Positions 1 to 8,737 of a DNA stretch of 64,000 nucleotides are shown in pieces. The stretch's first letter is position 1. Every line of letters begins with the position of its first letter. This DNA comes from JACVRW01 sp963751835 (GTDB lineage Bacteria; Actinomycetota; Thermoleophilia; Solirubrobacterales; Thermoleophilaceae). The DNA lies in the NCBI GenBank assembly GCA_963751835.1, contig CAVVWD010000011.1, positions 62,001-126,000 of the forward strand. Reading direction: 5' to 3'. The notes under the pieces are model-generated. The model was not told the origin of the DNA. It did not search any database and worked only from the letters and a program-made list of their open reading frames with translations. The position numbers and the translations under genes are program-made.

Positions 1-74
1 TCGGCCGCTTCCGGCTCTTCTTCATGAGCCTGGCCGGCGAGCGCGAGGGGGCCACGGCCGGCACCCTCCACTGA
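1..74 (+). CDS. C-terminal fragment of an unidentified protein (cut by window edge)
   Basis: An open frame enters from the left edge and ends with TGA at 72-74. The last 23 residues include RFRLFFMSLAGERE and end in GTLH. Codon use (G/C third positions) looks coding, and the stop lies 10 bp from the convergent stop of the next gene, which fits a real gene end. Too little is visible to name a family. Confidence 0.45.
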   Translation, partial: GRFRLFFMSLAGEREGATAGTLH

Positions 75-84
75 GCTCCGCGGC

Positions 85-1053
85 TCAGGCGGCCATTGCC
101 GCGAGGCCCTCGTCGCGCGTGACGACGGGCCGGTAGCCGAGTTCGCCTTCGGCACGCGATATGTCGATCGTGCACTCCTTGGAGGAGGCCCACACCGCAA
201 AGCGGGTCAGCGGCGGGGAGCCTGGGCGCCGCAGGGTCCGCCAGGCGCGTTCCGCCGCGACCGCTGCGGCTTCGGCGGCGCCGTCGGGGATCGACTTGTC
301 GGGCGGCGTCACGCCCTGCGTGTCAAGCATGCGCGTGACGAATTCCCGAAACACGACCGGCTCGCCGTCGGTCACGAAGTAGATCCCTCCGGGCGGTGCC
401 TTCGTCGCACCCAGCCAGAATCCCTCGACCGTGTTGTCCACATGCGTGGTGGCGGTCAGGTGGCGGCCGCCGCCGATCCAGCGGAAACGGCCCGCGCGGA
501 TGAGTGCCGTCAGGGCGGGCAGCAGCGTCGTGTCGCCGCGGCCCCACACGAAGCGCGGTCGGACGACGACCGTCTCGAGATCCTTACCGGCCGCGGCGCG
601 CACGAGCTGCTCCGCCCTTGCCTTCGAAGATGAGTAGAGAAACGGCGAGTCTGGTCGCAGCGGAGCGTCCTCGTTCACGTTCACCAGCGCCTCGCCCGCG
701 GTGAGCGCCGCTTCCGTCGAGGCGTGAACAAGGCGGCGCACTCCGGCCGCGCGGCAGGCTTCGATCACGTTCAGCGTGCCCTGGACATTCAGCCGCTCGA
801 AGTCGGCCGGCTCGCCCCAGTCCTCGACCTTCGCGGCGCAGTGAAAGGCCACCTCGCTGCCGTCCGCGCCGTCACGGAGCGCTCCGCCGTCGCCGAGGTC
901 CCCACTCAGCGGCTCGGCGCCGAGCTCGCGCACCCGCGCCTCGGCGACCTCCGAGCGCGCGAGGGCACGCACGTCCCAGCCCTCGCGGCGCAGCCGCTCG
1001 ATGAGAGCGCCGCCGATGAAGCCGGAGCCGCCGGTGACGAACGCGGTGGGCAC
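85..1053 (-). CDS. NAD(P)-dependent epimerase/dehydratase, extended SDR
   Basis: 322 aa. The N-terminus carries the Rossmann motif TGGSGFIGG (residues 7-15), and the catalytic YxxxK is YSSSK at about 140-144, preceded by an SDR-type Ser/Thr stretch (HASTEAA). This is the extended short-chain dehydrogenase layout of the 3-beta-hydroxysteroid dehydrogenase/NDP-sugar epimerase group. The substrate cannot be read from the sequence. Length is normal for the family. The gene is divergent from the YtkA/cytochrome pair on the right, with an 86-bp gap, and shows no sign of an operon. Confidence 0.85.
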   Translation of the reverse strand: MPTAFVTGGSGFIGGALIERLRREGWDVRALARSEVAEARVRELGAEPLSGDLGDGGALRDGADGSEVAFHCAAKVEDWGEPADFERLNVQGTLNVIEACRAAGVRRLVHASTEAALTAGEALVNVNEDAPLRPDSPFLYSSSKARAEQLVRAAAGKDLETVVVRPRFVWGRGDTTLLPALTALIRAGRFRWIGGGRHLTATTHVDNTVEGFWLGATKAPPGGIYFVTDGEPVVFREFVTRMLDTQGVTPPDKSIPDGAAEAAAVAAERAWRTLRRPGSPPLTRFAVWASSKECTIDISRAEGELGYRPVVTRDEGLAAMAA

Positions 1054-1139
1054 GGTGGAAAAGCTAGCGCCGGACGATGCTCGGGAACCTCCCGCCGCCC
1101 CAGGACGTAACAGGAGTGGAACCGCGAGAAGGAGGAGCG

Positions 1140-1667
1140 ATGCTTCGGCGAATCGGCTTGCCCGTAATCATGCTCGCGCTCGCCTGGCCGGCGGCGGCCT
1201 CGGCGGGCGGCTACGCGACGGTCGGCCTGCAGTCCCTGCCCACGGACATCGAGCCAGGGAAGCCCTGGATGGCTGAGTTCACCGTGCTCGCCCACGGGCG
1301 CACGCCGTTCGTGGACGGCAGGCCGAGCGTGACCGTGAGCAGAGTGGACGGCGGCGCGGTCGGGACCTACCCCGCGCGGCTCGTGAACCAGGAAGGGCTC
1401 TACCGCGCTGCCGTGGTGTTCCCGAGCCGCGGCCGCTTTGAGTACGTGATCGACGACGGCTACAGCCAGCGGCACACGTTCCCGCCGGTGACCATCGGCG
1501 GCGATGGGACGGAGCCTGCCGCTGCGCCGACGCCGGCCGGAGAGGACGGCGACCCGCTGCCGCTGGCGCTTGCGCTTGCTGTCGGCGCCGGCCTCCTGAC
1601 GGCGTGGATCGTGTTCCTGCTGCTGAGCCGCCGAACAGCCCGAGGCGAGCCCGTGCTGGAGGCATGA
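1140..1667 (+). CDS. Secreted/membrane YtkA (FixH)-like domain protein
   Basis: 175 aa. The ATG at 1140 is chosen because GGAGGAG lies just upstream (1131-1137); an upstream in-frame start at 1077 would place a polar stretch before the signal peptide. A signal peptide (LPVIMLALAWPAAASAGG) is followed by one immunoglobulin-like YtkA/FixH-type domain (roughly 25-120) with the typical phrase on subject pressure and deformation (GKPWMAEFTV, FVDGRPSVTV), a Pro/Ala linker, and one C-terminal membrane helix at about 140-163. Its stop overlaps the start of the cytochrome c gene as ATGA, so the two are translationally coupled. Such domains often accompany copper or cytochrome proteins; the exact role is not known. 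Confidence 0.7.
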   Translation: MLRRIGLPVIMLALAWPAAASAGGYATVGLQSLPTDIEPGKPWMAEFTVLAHGRTPFVDGRPSVTVSRVDGGAVGTYPARLVNQEGLYRAAVVFPSRGRFEYVIDDGYSQRHTFPPVTIGGDGTEPAAAPTPAGEDGDPLPLALALAVGAGLLTAWIVFLLLSRRTARGEPVLEA

Positions 1668-2095
1668 GAAACCCGCGTGCCCTCGCGCTCCCGGTCGCGG
1701 CCGGTCTGACGGTCGCGATCGCGACGTTCGCAATCGTCATGGCGGTCGATGGAGGCGACGACGAGCGCGAGGGCGCCGGCCAGGCGCAGGCGATGACGGC
1801 GCCGGAGGCTGTACGAGGCCACGAGCGCGGTCGCGCGCTCTTCTTCGAGATGGGCTGCGGAAGCTGCCACGAGCTCGCCGCCACAGGCTCGACCGGAACG
1901 ATCGGGCCCAACCTCGACCTGCGCCTCGCCGCCCACGACCGCGCCTCGCTCACCGCCACGATCCTCAACCCGCCCGGCAGCGGCGGCGCGACCTTCAGCG
2001 TGATGCCCGACAACTTCGGCGAGCGCATGGGCGACGACGCGCTGGACGCGCTCGTGGGCTACCTGCTCGCAGCGCGGACCGATCGCGAGCGCTAG
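1664..2095 (+). CDS. Membrane-anchored monoheme cytochrome c
   Basis: 143 aa. The ATG at 1664 overlaps the upstream stop (ATGA). One N-terminal membrane anchor (LALPVAAGLTVAIATFAIVM) precedes a single c-type domain with the heme-binding motif CGSCH at residues 65-69 and a candidate distal Met ligand in FSVMPDN (about M114). The spacing and size match a class I monoheme cytochrome. It should sit on the outer face of the membrane and shuttle electrons. No oxidase genes are adjacent, so the partner is unknown. Confidence 0.82.
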   Translation: MRNPRALALPVAAGLTVAIATFAIVMAVDGGDDEREGAGQAQAMTAPEAVRGHERGRALFFEMGCGSCHELAATGSTGTIGPNLDLRLAAHDRASLTATILNPPGSGGATFSVMPDNFGERMGDDALDALVGYLLAARTDRER

Positions 2096-2490
2096 ACCGG
2101 CTCCCGTCCGCCTTCTCTTGGATGGTGGCGCCGGGTCGGTCTCGCGTATGGGCTGGGGAAGGGGGGTTGGGCTCAACGGCCGCGGCTGGCCCGGCCGTGA
2201 TCGAAGATCGTTCGGCCGCCACTTTGGGGTAGTCGAGCAGTCCTGGATTAGTGGTCCAGGAGACCACCAAGGCAGGACGATGGCGCCAGATCCTGGGTTG
2301 GCGCCCGCTCGGTGCCGCTGAAGCTACGGCAAGATCCGAGAACGGCCGAAGATTGTTCGCTGAAGAAGGATTGCAGGCACCGCTGTCCACGACCCCTTCC
2401 CCAGCCCTGGCCCGGCCGGCGGAGACCGAAGCGACGGGGAGCCCTAGACCCCGACGCCAGACGCCGCCGCCACGGCCAGCGACGCCCGAC
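2096..2490. other. Gene-free convergent gap
   Basis: This 395-bp gap lies between the ends of two convergent genes. It is largely filled by a dispersed repeat (2197-2425) and its 15-nt inverted flank at 2150-2164. No credible reading frame was found. Confidence 0.6.
2197..2425 (+). repeat. Dispersed ~229-bp repeat, copy 1
   Basis: It aligns end to end with 35164-35391. Identical or near-identical blocks are GTGATCGAAGATCGTTC at the left end, a ~40-bp central hairpin (2240-2278), GGCCGAAGATTGTT near 2344, and a GC-rich right block starting CCGCTGTCCACGACC. Spacers between blocks differ in sequence but keep nearly the same total length (229 versus 228 bp), which suggests a conserved fold. The hairpin has an outer stem GTCCTG/CAGGAC, an inner stem around GTGGTC/GACCAC and a CAGGA loop. 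Strand is arbitrary. Confidence 0.75.
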
Positions 2491-4059
2491 TCAGCGCTCG
2501 TCGCGCGGGCCCGACCAGAAGGCTTCGCCGACCGTGACCGTGCGGGCGATCTCGGCCTGGTGGCGAAGTGAGTAGGGGTCGCCGTCCTCGAACGCGAACA
2601 TCGCCTCGGCGGGAACCCGGCGGATCTCGCCCGAGCCGCCCAGGTACTGGTCGACCACGCGCGCGCAGCGGCGGCCCTCGGCGATCGCGGTCACGACCAG
2701 CGACTGGCCGATGCGCGCATCGCCGCAGGCGAAAACGCCCTCGATCTTCGTGCCATAGACGGGCGCCTTGACGTTGCCGCGGCGGTCAACGTCGAGCCGC
2801 AGCTCCCCCACGACGCCGTCGTGCTCGGGATGGTCGAAGCCGATCGCGATCAGCACGAGATCGGCCGGCTGCTCGAACTCGCTGCCGGGAATGGCGTGCA
2901 GATCGCGGGACGAGGTGCCCTCCACCCGGCGGCCGAGCACCCCTGTAACGCGCCCGCCGGACCCGCGCAGCTCCGTCACCTGGGTGCCGAACCGCCGCTC
3001 GCCGCCCTCGTCGAGCGCATAGGTGGTGTGCGTCCTCTTGGGCGGCAGCGGCCAGGGCGTGCCCGGCGGACGGCCGGCCCCGGGAAGCGGCGGATAGACG
3101 TCGAGAAGCAGAACGTCCTCGGCGCCCTCGCGCACCGCGTTCGAGATGCAGTCCATGCCCGTGTCGCCACCGCCGACCACCACCACGCGCTTGCCCGCGG
3201 CGCTAATCGCGGCGCCGGGGGGCGTGGTGCGCGAGGGGCGCCCCTCCATCGCCGCCACGGCCCGGTTGCGCTGGTAGAGGTAGTCCATCGCGAAGTGAAC
3301 GCCCTCGAGCTCACATCCCGGGACGTCGAGGGCCCGGTGGACGCGCGAGCCGATCGCCACGACGATCGCGTCGTGCGTGCGGCGCAGCTCCTCGGCGCTC
3401 ACGTCCACGCCCACCTCGGCGTCGTAGCGGAACTCGATCCCCTCCTCCTCGAGCAACGTCACGCGCCGGTCGATGATCCACTTCTCGAGCTTCGCGTCGG
3501 GCACGCCGAAGCGCAGCATGCCCCCGGGTCCCTCGTCGCGCTCATAGACCGTGACGCGGTGCCCCAGCTTGTTGAGCTCGTCCGCCACGGCGAGTCCGGC
3601 GGGGCCGGTGCCGACCACGGCGATGCTGCGGCCGGACCGCAGCTCCGGTGGGTCGGCGGCTATCCAGCCCTCCTCGAACCCGCGCGTGACGATGGCCAGC
3701 TCGATCTGCTCGATCGTGACCGGGTCGTCGTTGATGTCGAGGACGCAGGCCGACTCGCACGGGGCGGGGCAGATCAGGCCCGTGAACTCGGGGAAGTTGT
3801 TGGTCGCGTGGAGCTTGATCAGCGCGTCGCGCCAGTTGTTGCGATAGACGAGGTCGTTCCAATCCGGGATGAGGTTCCCGAGCGGGCAGCCCTCGTGGCA
3901 GAACGGAACCCCGCAGTCCATGCAGCGCGCGCCCTGGTCGCGCAGCACGCGCTCCTCCGGCAGGCCGAAGTACTGGTGGTAGTCCCGCACGCGCTCCTGC
4001 GGATCTCGCTTCTCGAAGCCGACGCGCTCGAGTCGCAGGAAGCCCCCGAGCTCACCCAT
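2491..4059 (-). CDS. gltD: Glutamate synthase small (beta) subunit
   Basis: 522 aa. This is the NADPH-dependent subunit that feeds electrons to GltB for making two glutamates from glutamine and 2-oxoglutarate. It has an N-terminal cysteine cluster for Fe-S (C46, C49, C54, C58, then CPAPCESAC near 97-105), an FAD-binding motif AVVGTGPAGLAV at about 147, and an NADPH motif VVVGGGDTGMDC at about 296. Length is normal. The ATG overlaps the gltB stop as TGATG, so it is coupled to gltB and follows it in the operon. The C-terminus ends about 70 bp from the dispersed repeat. Confidence 0.97.
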   Translation of the reverse strand: MGELGGFLRLERVGFEKRDPQERVRDYHQYFGLPEERVLRDQGARCMDCGVPFCHEGCPLGNLIPDWNDLVYRNNWRDALIKLHATNNFPEFTGLICPAPCESACVLDINDDPVTIEQIELAIVTRGFEEGWIAADPPELRSGRSIAVVGTGPAGLAVADELNKLGHRVTVYERDEGPGGMLRFGVPDAKLEKWIIDRRVTLLEEEGIEFRYDAEVGVDVSAEELRRTHDAIVVAIGSRVHRALDVPGCELEGVHFAMDYLYQRNRAVAAMEGRPSRTTPPGAAISAAGKRVVVVGGGDTGMDCISNAVREGAEDVLLLDVYPPLPGAGRPPGTPWPLPPKRTHTTYALDEGGERRFGTQVTELRGSGGRVTGVLGRRVEGTSSRDLHAIPGSEFEQPADLVLIAIGFDHPEHDGVVGELRLDVDRRGNVKAPVYGTKIEGVFACGDARIGQSLVVTAIAEGRRCARVVDQYLGGSGEIRRVPAEAMFAFEDGDPYSLRHQAEIARTVTVGEAFWSGPRDER

Positions 4060-7000
4060 CAGCCAGGGCTCCGGGCGGGCGCTCGGGTGGTCTCGGCGAC
4101 GGGGGCCGCGGCCGCGTAGCCCGGGCTCGCCGCGGGCCCGGCGGCAGCTGCGATCACCTCCGCCTCACCCTCGGCGGGCGCCTCGGCGAGGGCGCGCTTG
4201 TAGTCGTGCGGCATCACCTTGACCATCCTGTTGAGCGAGCCCGTCCAGTCCTCCAGGACGCGCTCGGCGACGGCCGACCCGGTGCGCTCGCGGTGCTCCT
4301 CGATCCAGCCGCGCAGCTCCTCGGCCTCGTCGGGAGTGATCGCGTCGAAGCCGACCAGCTCGGTGTTGCAGCGACCGCAGAACTCGCCGTCCTCGTCGAG
4401 CACATACGCGATGCCGCCGCTCATCCCGGCGGCGAAGTTCAGGCCGGTCGGACCGAGCACGATCACGCGACCGCCCGTCATGTACTCGCAGCCGTGGTCG
4501 CCCACGCCCTCCACGACCGTGATCGCCCCGGAGTTGCGAACGGCGAAGCGCTCGCCCGCCAGCCCGCGGAAGAACGCACGGCCGGAGGTCGCCCCGTAGA
4601 GCACGGTGTTGCCGACGATCACGTTCTCCTCGGCCACGAAGGCAGCGTCGGCGGGCGGTCGCACCACGACGGTGCCTCCCGAGAGCCCCTTGCCGCAGTA
4701 GTCGTTGGCGTCGCCCTCGAGCTCCAGCTCCACGCCCCGGGCGAGCCAGGCGCCGAAGCTCTGTCCGGCCGAGCCCTCGAGCCGCACCGTGATGCTCCCC
4801 TCCGGCAGCCCGTCCTCGCCGTGCAGCCGTGCGATTTCGCCGGACAGGAGGCCGCCCACCGCGCGGTTCTTGTTCTCGATGCGCCGCTCGAGCCGAACCG
4901 GCAGACCCTCCTCGATCGCCGGACGGCAGCGCTGCATCAGGTCCACGTCGATCGAGTCGTATAGGACGGGGTCGGGCCGCCGGGTCTGGTGGCGGGGTGC
5001 GTCGGGGGCGATGCCCTCGGGCACCTCGAGCAGCGGCGCGAGGTCGACGCCATGGGCCTTCCAGTGATCGATCGCGTCGTTGGGCTCGAGCAGGTCCGTG
5101 CGGCCGATCAGCTCGTCCACGGTGCGGACCCCGAGCCGCGCCATGATCCCGCGCGCCTCCTCGGCCACCATGAACAGGTAGTTGACGACGTGGTCGGGCT
5201 GGCCGTCGAAGCGCGCCCGCAGCTCCGGGTCCTGCGTGGCCACCCCCACCGGACAGGTGTTGAGGTGGCAGACGCGCATCATCACGCAGCCGAGCGCGAT
5301 CAGCGGCGCCGTCGAGAAGCCGTACTCGTCGGCGCCCAGAATCGCCGCCACGACGACGTCGCGGCCGGTGCGCATCTGCCCGTCGACCTCGACGAGGATG
5401 CGCGAGCGCAGGTCGTTCCGCAGCAGCGTCTGCTGCGTCTCCGCGAGCCCGATCTCCCACGGCACGCCCGCGTGGTGGATCGACGCCTGCGGCGAGGCGC
5501 CGGTGCCGCCGTCGTGGCCCGCGATCACCACGTGGTCGGCGTTCGCCTTGGCCACGCCCGCGGCCACGGTCCCCACCCCCACCTCGGACACGAGCTTGAC
5601 CGACACACGGGCGCGCGGGTTAGCGCAGCGCAGGTCGTAGATCAGCTGCTTGAGGTCCTCGATCGAGTAGATGTCGTGGTGCGGCGGGGGCGAGATGAGG
5701 CCCACCCCGGGCGTCGAATGACGCAGCCGCGCGATGTAGCGGTCGACCTTGTGCCCGGGCAGCTGGCCGCCCTCGCCGGGCTTGGCGCCCTGGGCGACCT
5801 TGATCTGGAGCTCGTCGGCGTTCACCAGGTAGTTCACCGTCACGCCGAAGCGGCCGGAGGCCACCTGCTTGATCGCCGAGCGGCGCTCGTCCTCGAAGCG
5901 GGACGGGTCCTCCCCGCCCTCACCGGTATTCGACCTCCCGCCGAGCCGGTTCATGCCGGCGGCGAGCGTCTCGTGGGCCTCCGGCGACAGCGCGCCGAGC
6001 GACATCCCTCCCGACTTGAAGCGCTTGACGAGCTCGGCAGCGGGCTCGACCTCGTCCAGGGGGATCGGCTCACCGCTCTCGCGGAACCGCAGCAGCCCAC
6101 GCAGGGAGGAGCGCGGCACCGCCACCTCGTTCACGTAGGTGGCGAAGCGCTCGTAGGCCTCGGGACCGCCGTCGTTCCGCGCCACCTGCTGGAGCGTCGC
6201 GATCGTCTCGGGATTCCAGCCGTGGAACTCGCCCTCACGACGCCAGGCGTAGACCCCGCCGGGGGGCAGGAGCTCCGAGCTTGCCGCCGGGTAGGCGAGC
6301 CGATGGCGGTCGAGGCACTCCCATGCGAGCACGTTCAAGCCAACGCCGCCCACCCGTGACGACGTTCCGGTGAAGTACCTGTCGACGACCTCCTGCTCGA
6401 GACCGACGGCCTCGAAGATCTGAGCGCCCGTGTAGGAGCGGATCGTCGAGATGCCCATCTTCGAGAGGATCTTGAGCAGCCCCTTGCCGATCGCCTTGAT
6501 GGTGCGCTGGACCGCCTCCTCGGGATCCATCCCCTCGGGCAGGCGCCCCTCGCGGTGGAGCGTGAAGAGCGACTCGAACATCACGTACGGGTTGACCGCC
6601 GAGGCGCCGTAGCCGATCAGGCAGGCCAGGTGGTGGATCTCCTTGGCCTGGCCGGTCTCGACCAGCAGGCCGATCTGGAGCCGGGTGCCCTCGCGCACCA
6701 GGTGGTGGTGCACCGCGCCCACGGCGAGCAGCGAGGGCATCGCCGCCCGGTCGGCGCCGAGGTTGCGGTCCGAGAGGATGATGATGTTGACCCTGCGGGC
6801 AACGAGCTCGGAGGCCTCGGCGCAGATCTCCTCCAAGCGCTGCTCCATCCCCAGGGCGCCCTGCGAGACCGGCCAGGTCATGTCGATCGTGCGCGCCTCG
6901 AAGACCCTGTGGTCGACCTGGCGCAGCTTCTCGAGCTGGGGGCTGCGCAGGATCGGCTGCGGCATCACGAGCTGGTGGCAGTGGTCCGGCGTCTCGCCGA

Positions 7001-8618
7001 GCAGGTTGATCTCCGGCCCGATGCAGGCCTCGAGACTCATCACGATCGACTCACGGATCGGGTCGATGGCCGGGTTGGTCACCTGGGCGAAGAGCTGCTT
7101 GAAGTACGAGAACAGCGGCGGGCGCATGTCCGACATCACCGCCAGCGCCGTGTCGTTGCCCATCGAGCCGGTCGGCTCGGTGGCATCGCGTGCCATCGGC
7201 ACGAGCGCGACGCGTAGGTCCTCCTCGGTCCAGCCGAAGGCGAGCTGCTTCGCGCGCATCGGCTCGACGCGTGGGACGCGCGGCGTCTGCTCGGGCAGGT
7301 CCTCGATATGGACCACGCGGTCGGCGAGCCACTGCCCGTAGGGCCGCCTGCGCGCCAGCCCCAGCTTGATCTCGTCATCCGGCACGACGCGCTCGCGCGC
7401 GAGGTCGACCAGGAACAGCTTGCCGGGCAGCAGCCGTCCCTTCGCCTCGATCTCCTCGGGCGGGACGTCCAGGACCCCCGCCTCGGAGGCGAACACGACC
7501 CAACCGTCCTTGGTGACGAGCCAGCGGCCGGGGCGCAGGCCGTTGCGGTCGAGCGTCGCGCCGATCACGCGCCCGTCGGAGAACGCCACGGCGGCGGGGC
7601 CGTCCCAGGGCTCGACGAGCGACGAGTGGTAGGCGTAGAAGTCGCGGACCTCCTGGGGCAGCTCCGGTCGCCCGCGGTACGCCTCCGGGATCAACATCGA
7701 CATTGCGTGCTCGGCGGAGCGCCCGCCGAGCACGAGCAGCTCGAGCAGACCGTCGAGCGACGCCGAGTCCGAGATGTCGTCGCGCAGCAGCGGCCGGATC
7801 TTGTCGATGTCGTCGCCGAACAGCGGCGAGGCCAGGTGGAGCTCGCGGGCCCGCATCCAGTTGCGGTTGCCGCGCAGCGTGTTGATCTCGCCGTTGTGGG
7901 CGAGCATCCGGTACGGGTGGGCGAGCTCCCAGCTCGGGAACGTGTTGGTCGAGAAGCGCGAGTGGACGAGCGCGAGCCGGCTGACTACGCGCTCGTCGCG
8001 CAGGTCCGGGAAGTAGCGCGACAGCTGGGGCGCGGTGAGCATCCCCTTGTAGACGAGGGTGCGCGAGGAGAGGCTCGGCAGGGAGAGCTCGCGAAGGTCC
8101 GCGCGCTCCACCACCCGCCGGATCACGTACAGCTTGCGCTCGAGGGCGTCTTGGTCGGCTATGTCCTCGTCCGCTCCCACGAACAGCTGGGCGATGCGCG
8201 GTGCCACCGACCGCGCCGTGGTGCCACAGGCCCCCTCCGCGACCGGTACCTCACGCCAGCCGAGCACCTGCTGGCCCTCGGCCTCCACGGTCTCCTCCAA
8301 CAGGCGCATCGCCTCCGCGGGGTTGCCCGGCGGAAGGAAGCACATGGCCACCCCGTAGCGCCCGACCGGCGGCAATTCGAAACCGACCTCCGCGCGCAGG
8401 AACTCGTCAGGGAGCTGAAGCAGGATGCCCGCGCCGTCGCCGGTGTCGGGGTCGGCGCCCTCCGCCCCCCGGTGCTCGAGGTGCTCGAGGGCCGTGAGCG
8501 CGCACGCCACGACCTCGTGCGACGCGGGCGCACGCAGGCGCGCCACGAACGCGACGCCGCACGCGTCGTGCTCGTAGCTCTGGTCGTACAGGCCGCGCGC
8601 TGCCTGCAGCGGTGTCAC
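4059..8618 (-). CDS. gltB: Glutamate synthase large (alpha) subunit
   Basis: 1519 aa, normal length. The N-terminal class II glutamine amidotransferase domain starts at the catalytic Cys20 in EHDACGVAFVA, so a 19-aa propeptide should be cleaved. The FMN synthase domain is central to C-terminal, with the 3Fe-4S cysteines in CHLNTCPVG at about 1109-1120. A C-terminal GXGXG beta-helix domain follows. The annotated start is GTG at 8616-8618, but it lies inside a very strong Shine-Dalgarno (AAGGAGGTGA), so initiation may really occur a few codons later, for example at the CTG of Leu4. It heads the gltBD operon, divergent from the ParA-like gene. Confidence 0.97.
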   Translation of the reverse strand: MTPLQAARGLYDQSYEHDACGVAFVARLRAPASHEVVACALTALEHLEHRGAEGADPDTGDGAGILLQLPDEFLRAEVGFELPPVGRYGVAMCFLPPGNPAEAMRLLEETVEAEGQQVLGWREVPVAEGACGTTARSVAPRIAQLFVGADEDIADQDALERKLYVIRRVVERADLRELSLPSLSSRTLVYKGMLTAPQLSRYFPDLRDERVVSRLALVHSRFSTNTFPSWELAHPYRMLAHNGEINTLRGNRNWMRARELHLASPLFGDDIDKIRPLLRDDISDSASLDGLLELLVLGGRSAEHAMSMLIPEAYRGRPELPQEVRDFYAYHSSLVEPWDGPAAVAFSDGRVIGATLDRNGLRPGRWLVTKDGWVVFASEAGVLDVPPEEIEAKGRLLPGKLFLVDLARERVVPDDEIKLGLARRRPYGQWLADRVVHIEDLPEQTPRVPRVEPMRAKQLAFGWTEEDLRVALVPMARDATEPTGSMGNDTALAVMSDMRPPLFSYFKQLFAQVTNPAIDPIRESIVMSLEACIGPEINLLGETPDHCHQLVMPQPILRSPQLEKLRQVDHRVFEARTIDMTWPVSQGALGMEQRLEEICAEASELVARRVNIIILSDRNLGADRAAMPSLLAVGAVHHHLVREGTRLQIGLLVETGQAKEIHHLACLIGYGASAVNPYVMFESLFTLHREGRLPEGMDPEEAVQRTIKAIGKGLLKILSKMGISTIRSYTGAQIFEAVGLEQEVVDRYFTGTSSRVGGVGLNVLAWECLDRHRLAYPAASSELLPPGGVYAWRREGEFHGWNPETIATLQQVARNDGGPEAYERFATYVNEVAVPRSSLRGLLRFRESGEPIPLDEVEPAAELVKRFKSGGMSLGALSPEAHETLAAGMNRLGGRSNTGEGGEDPSRFEDERRSAIKQVASGRFGVTVNYLVNADELQIKVAQGAKPGEGGQLPGHKVDRYIARLRHSTPGVGLISPPPHHDIYSIEDLKQLIYDLRCANPRARVSVKLVSEVGVGTVAAGVAKANADHVVIAGHDGGTGASPQASIHHAGVPWEIGLAETQQTLLRNDLRSRILVEVDGQMRTGRDVVVAAILGADEYGFSTAPLIALGCVMMRVCHLNTCPVGVATQDPELRARFDGQPDHVVNYLFMVAEEARGIMARLGVRTVDELIGRTDLLEPNDAIDHWKAHGVDLAPLLEVPEGIAPDAPRHQTRRPDPVLYDSIDVDLMQRCRPAIEEGLPVRLERRIENKNRAVGGLLSGEIARLHGEDGLPEGSITVRLEGSAGQSFGAWLARGVELELEGDANDYCGKGLSGGTVVVRPPADAAFVAEENVIVGNTVLYGATSGRAFFRGLAGERFAVRNSGAITVVEGVGDHGCEYMTGGRVIVLGPTGLNFAAGMSGGIAYVLDEDGEFCGRCNTELVGFDAITPDEAEELRGWIEEHRERTGSAVAERVLEDWTGSLNRMVKVMPHDYKRALAEAPAEGEAEVIAAAAGPAASPGYAAAAPVAETTRAPARSPG

Positions 8619-8737
8619 CTCCTTCGAAGATTTTGCGCCCTTGGGGGAGGGCTTGCGACGGGGACGGGGGGCGCGAAACGATACCGGGATAACGCAGCTA
8701 TTTCGCGGTCAGGCGGCGGGCTCGACGCCGCACGGGT

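Noticed and set aside
2197..2425. Minus-strand open frame across the dispersed repeat (shared PALV.SWTTNPG in both copies)
   Set aside because: The frame is interrupted differently in the two copies, and the conserved unit is a hairpin; the shared peptide follows from the shared DNA.
2821..8600. Very long open frames antisense to gltB and gltD
   Set aside because: They are by-products of high-GC third positions in gltBD; their products are Arg/His/Ala-rich with no family features.
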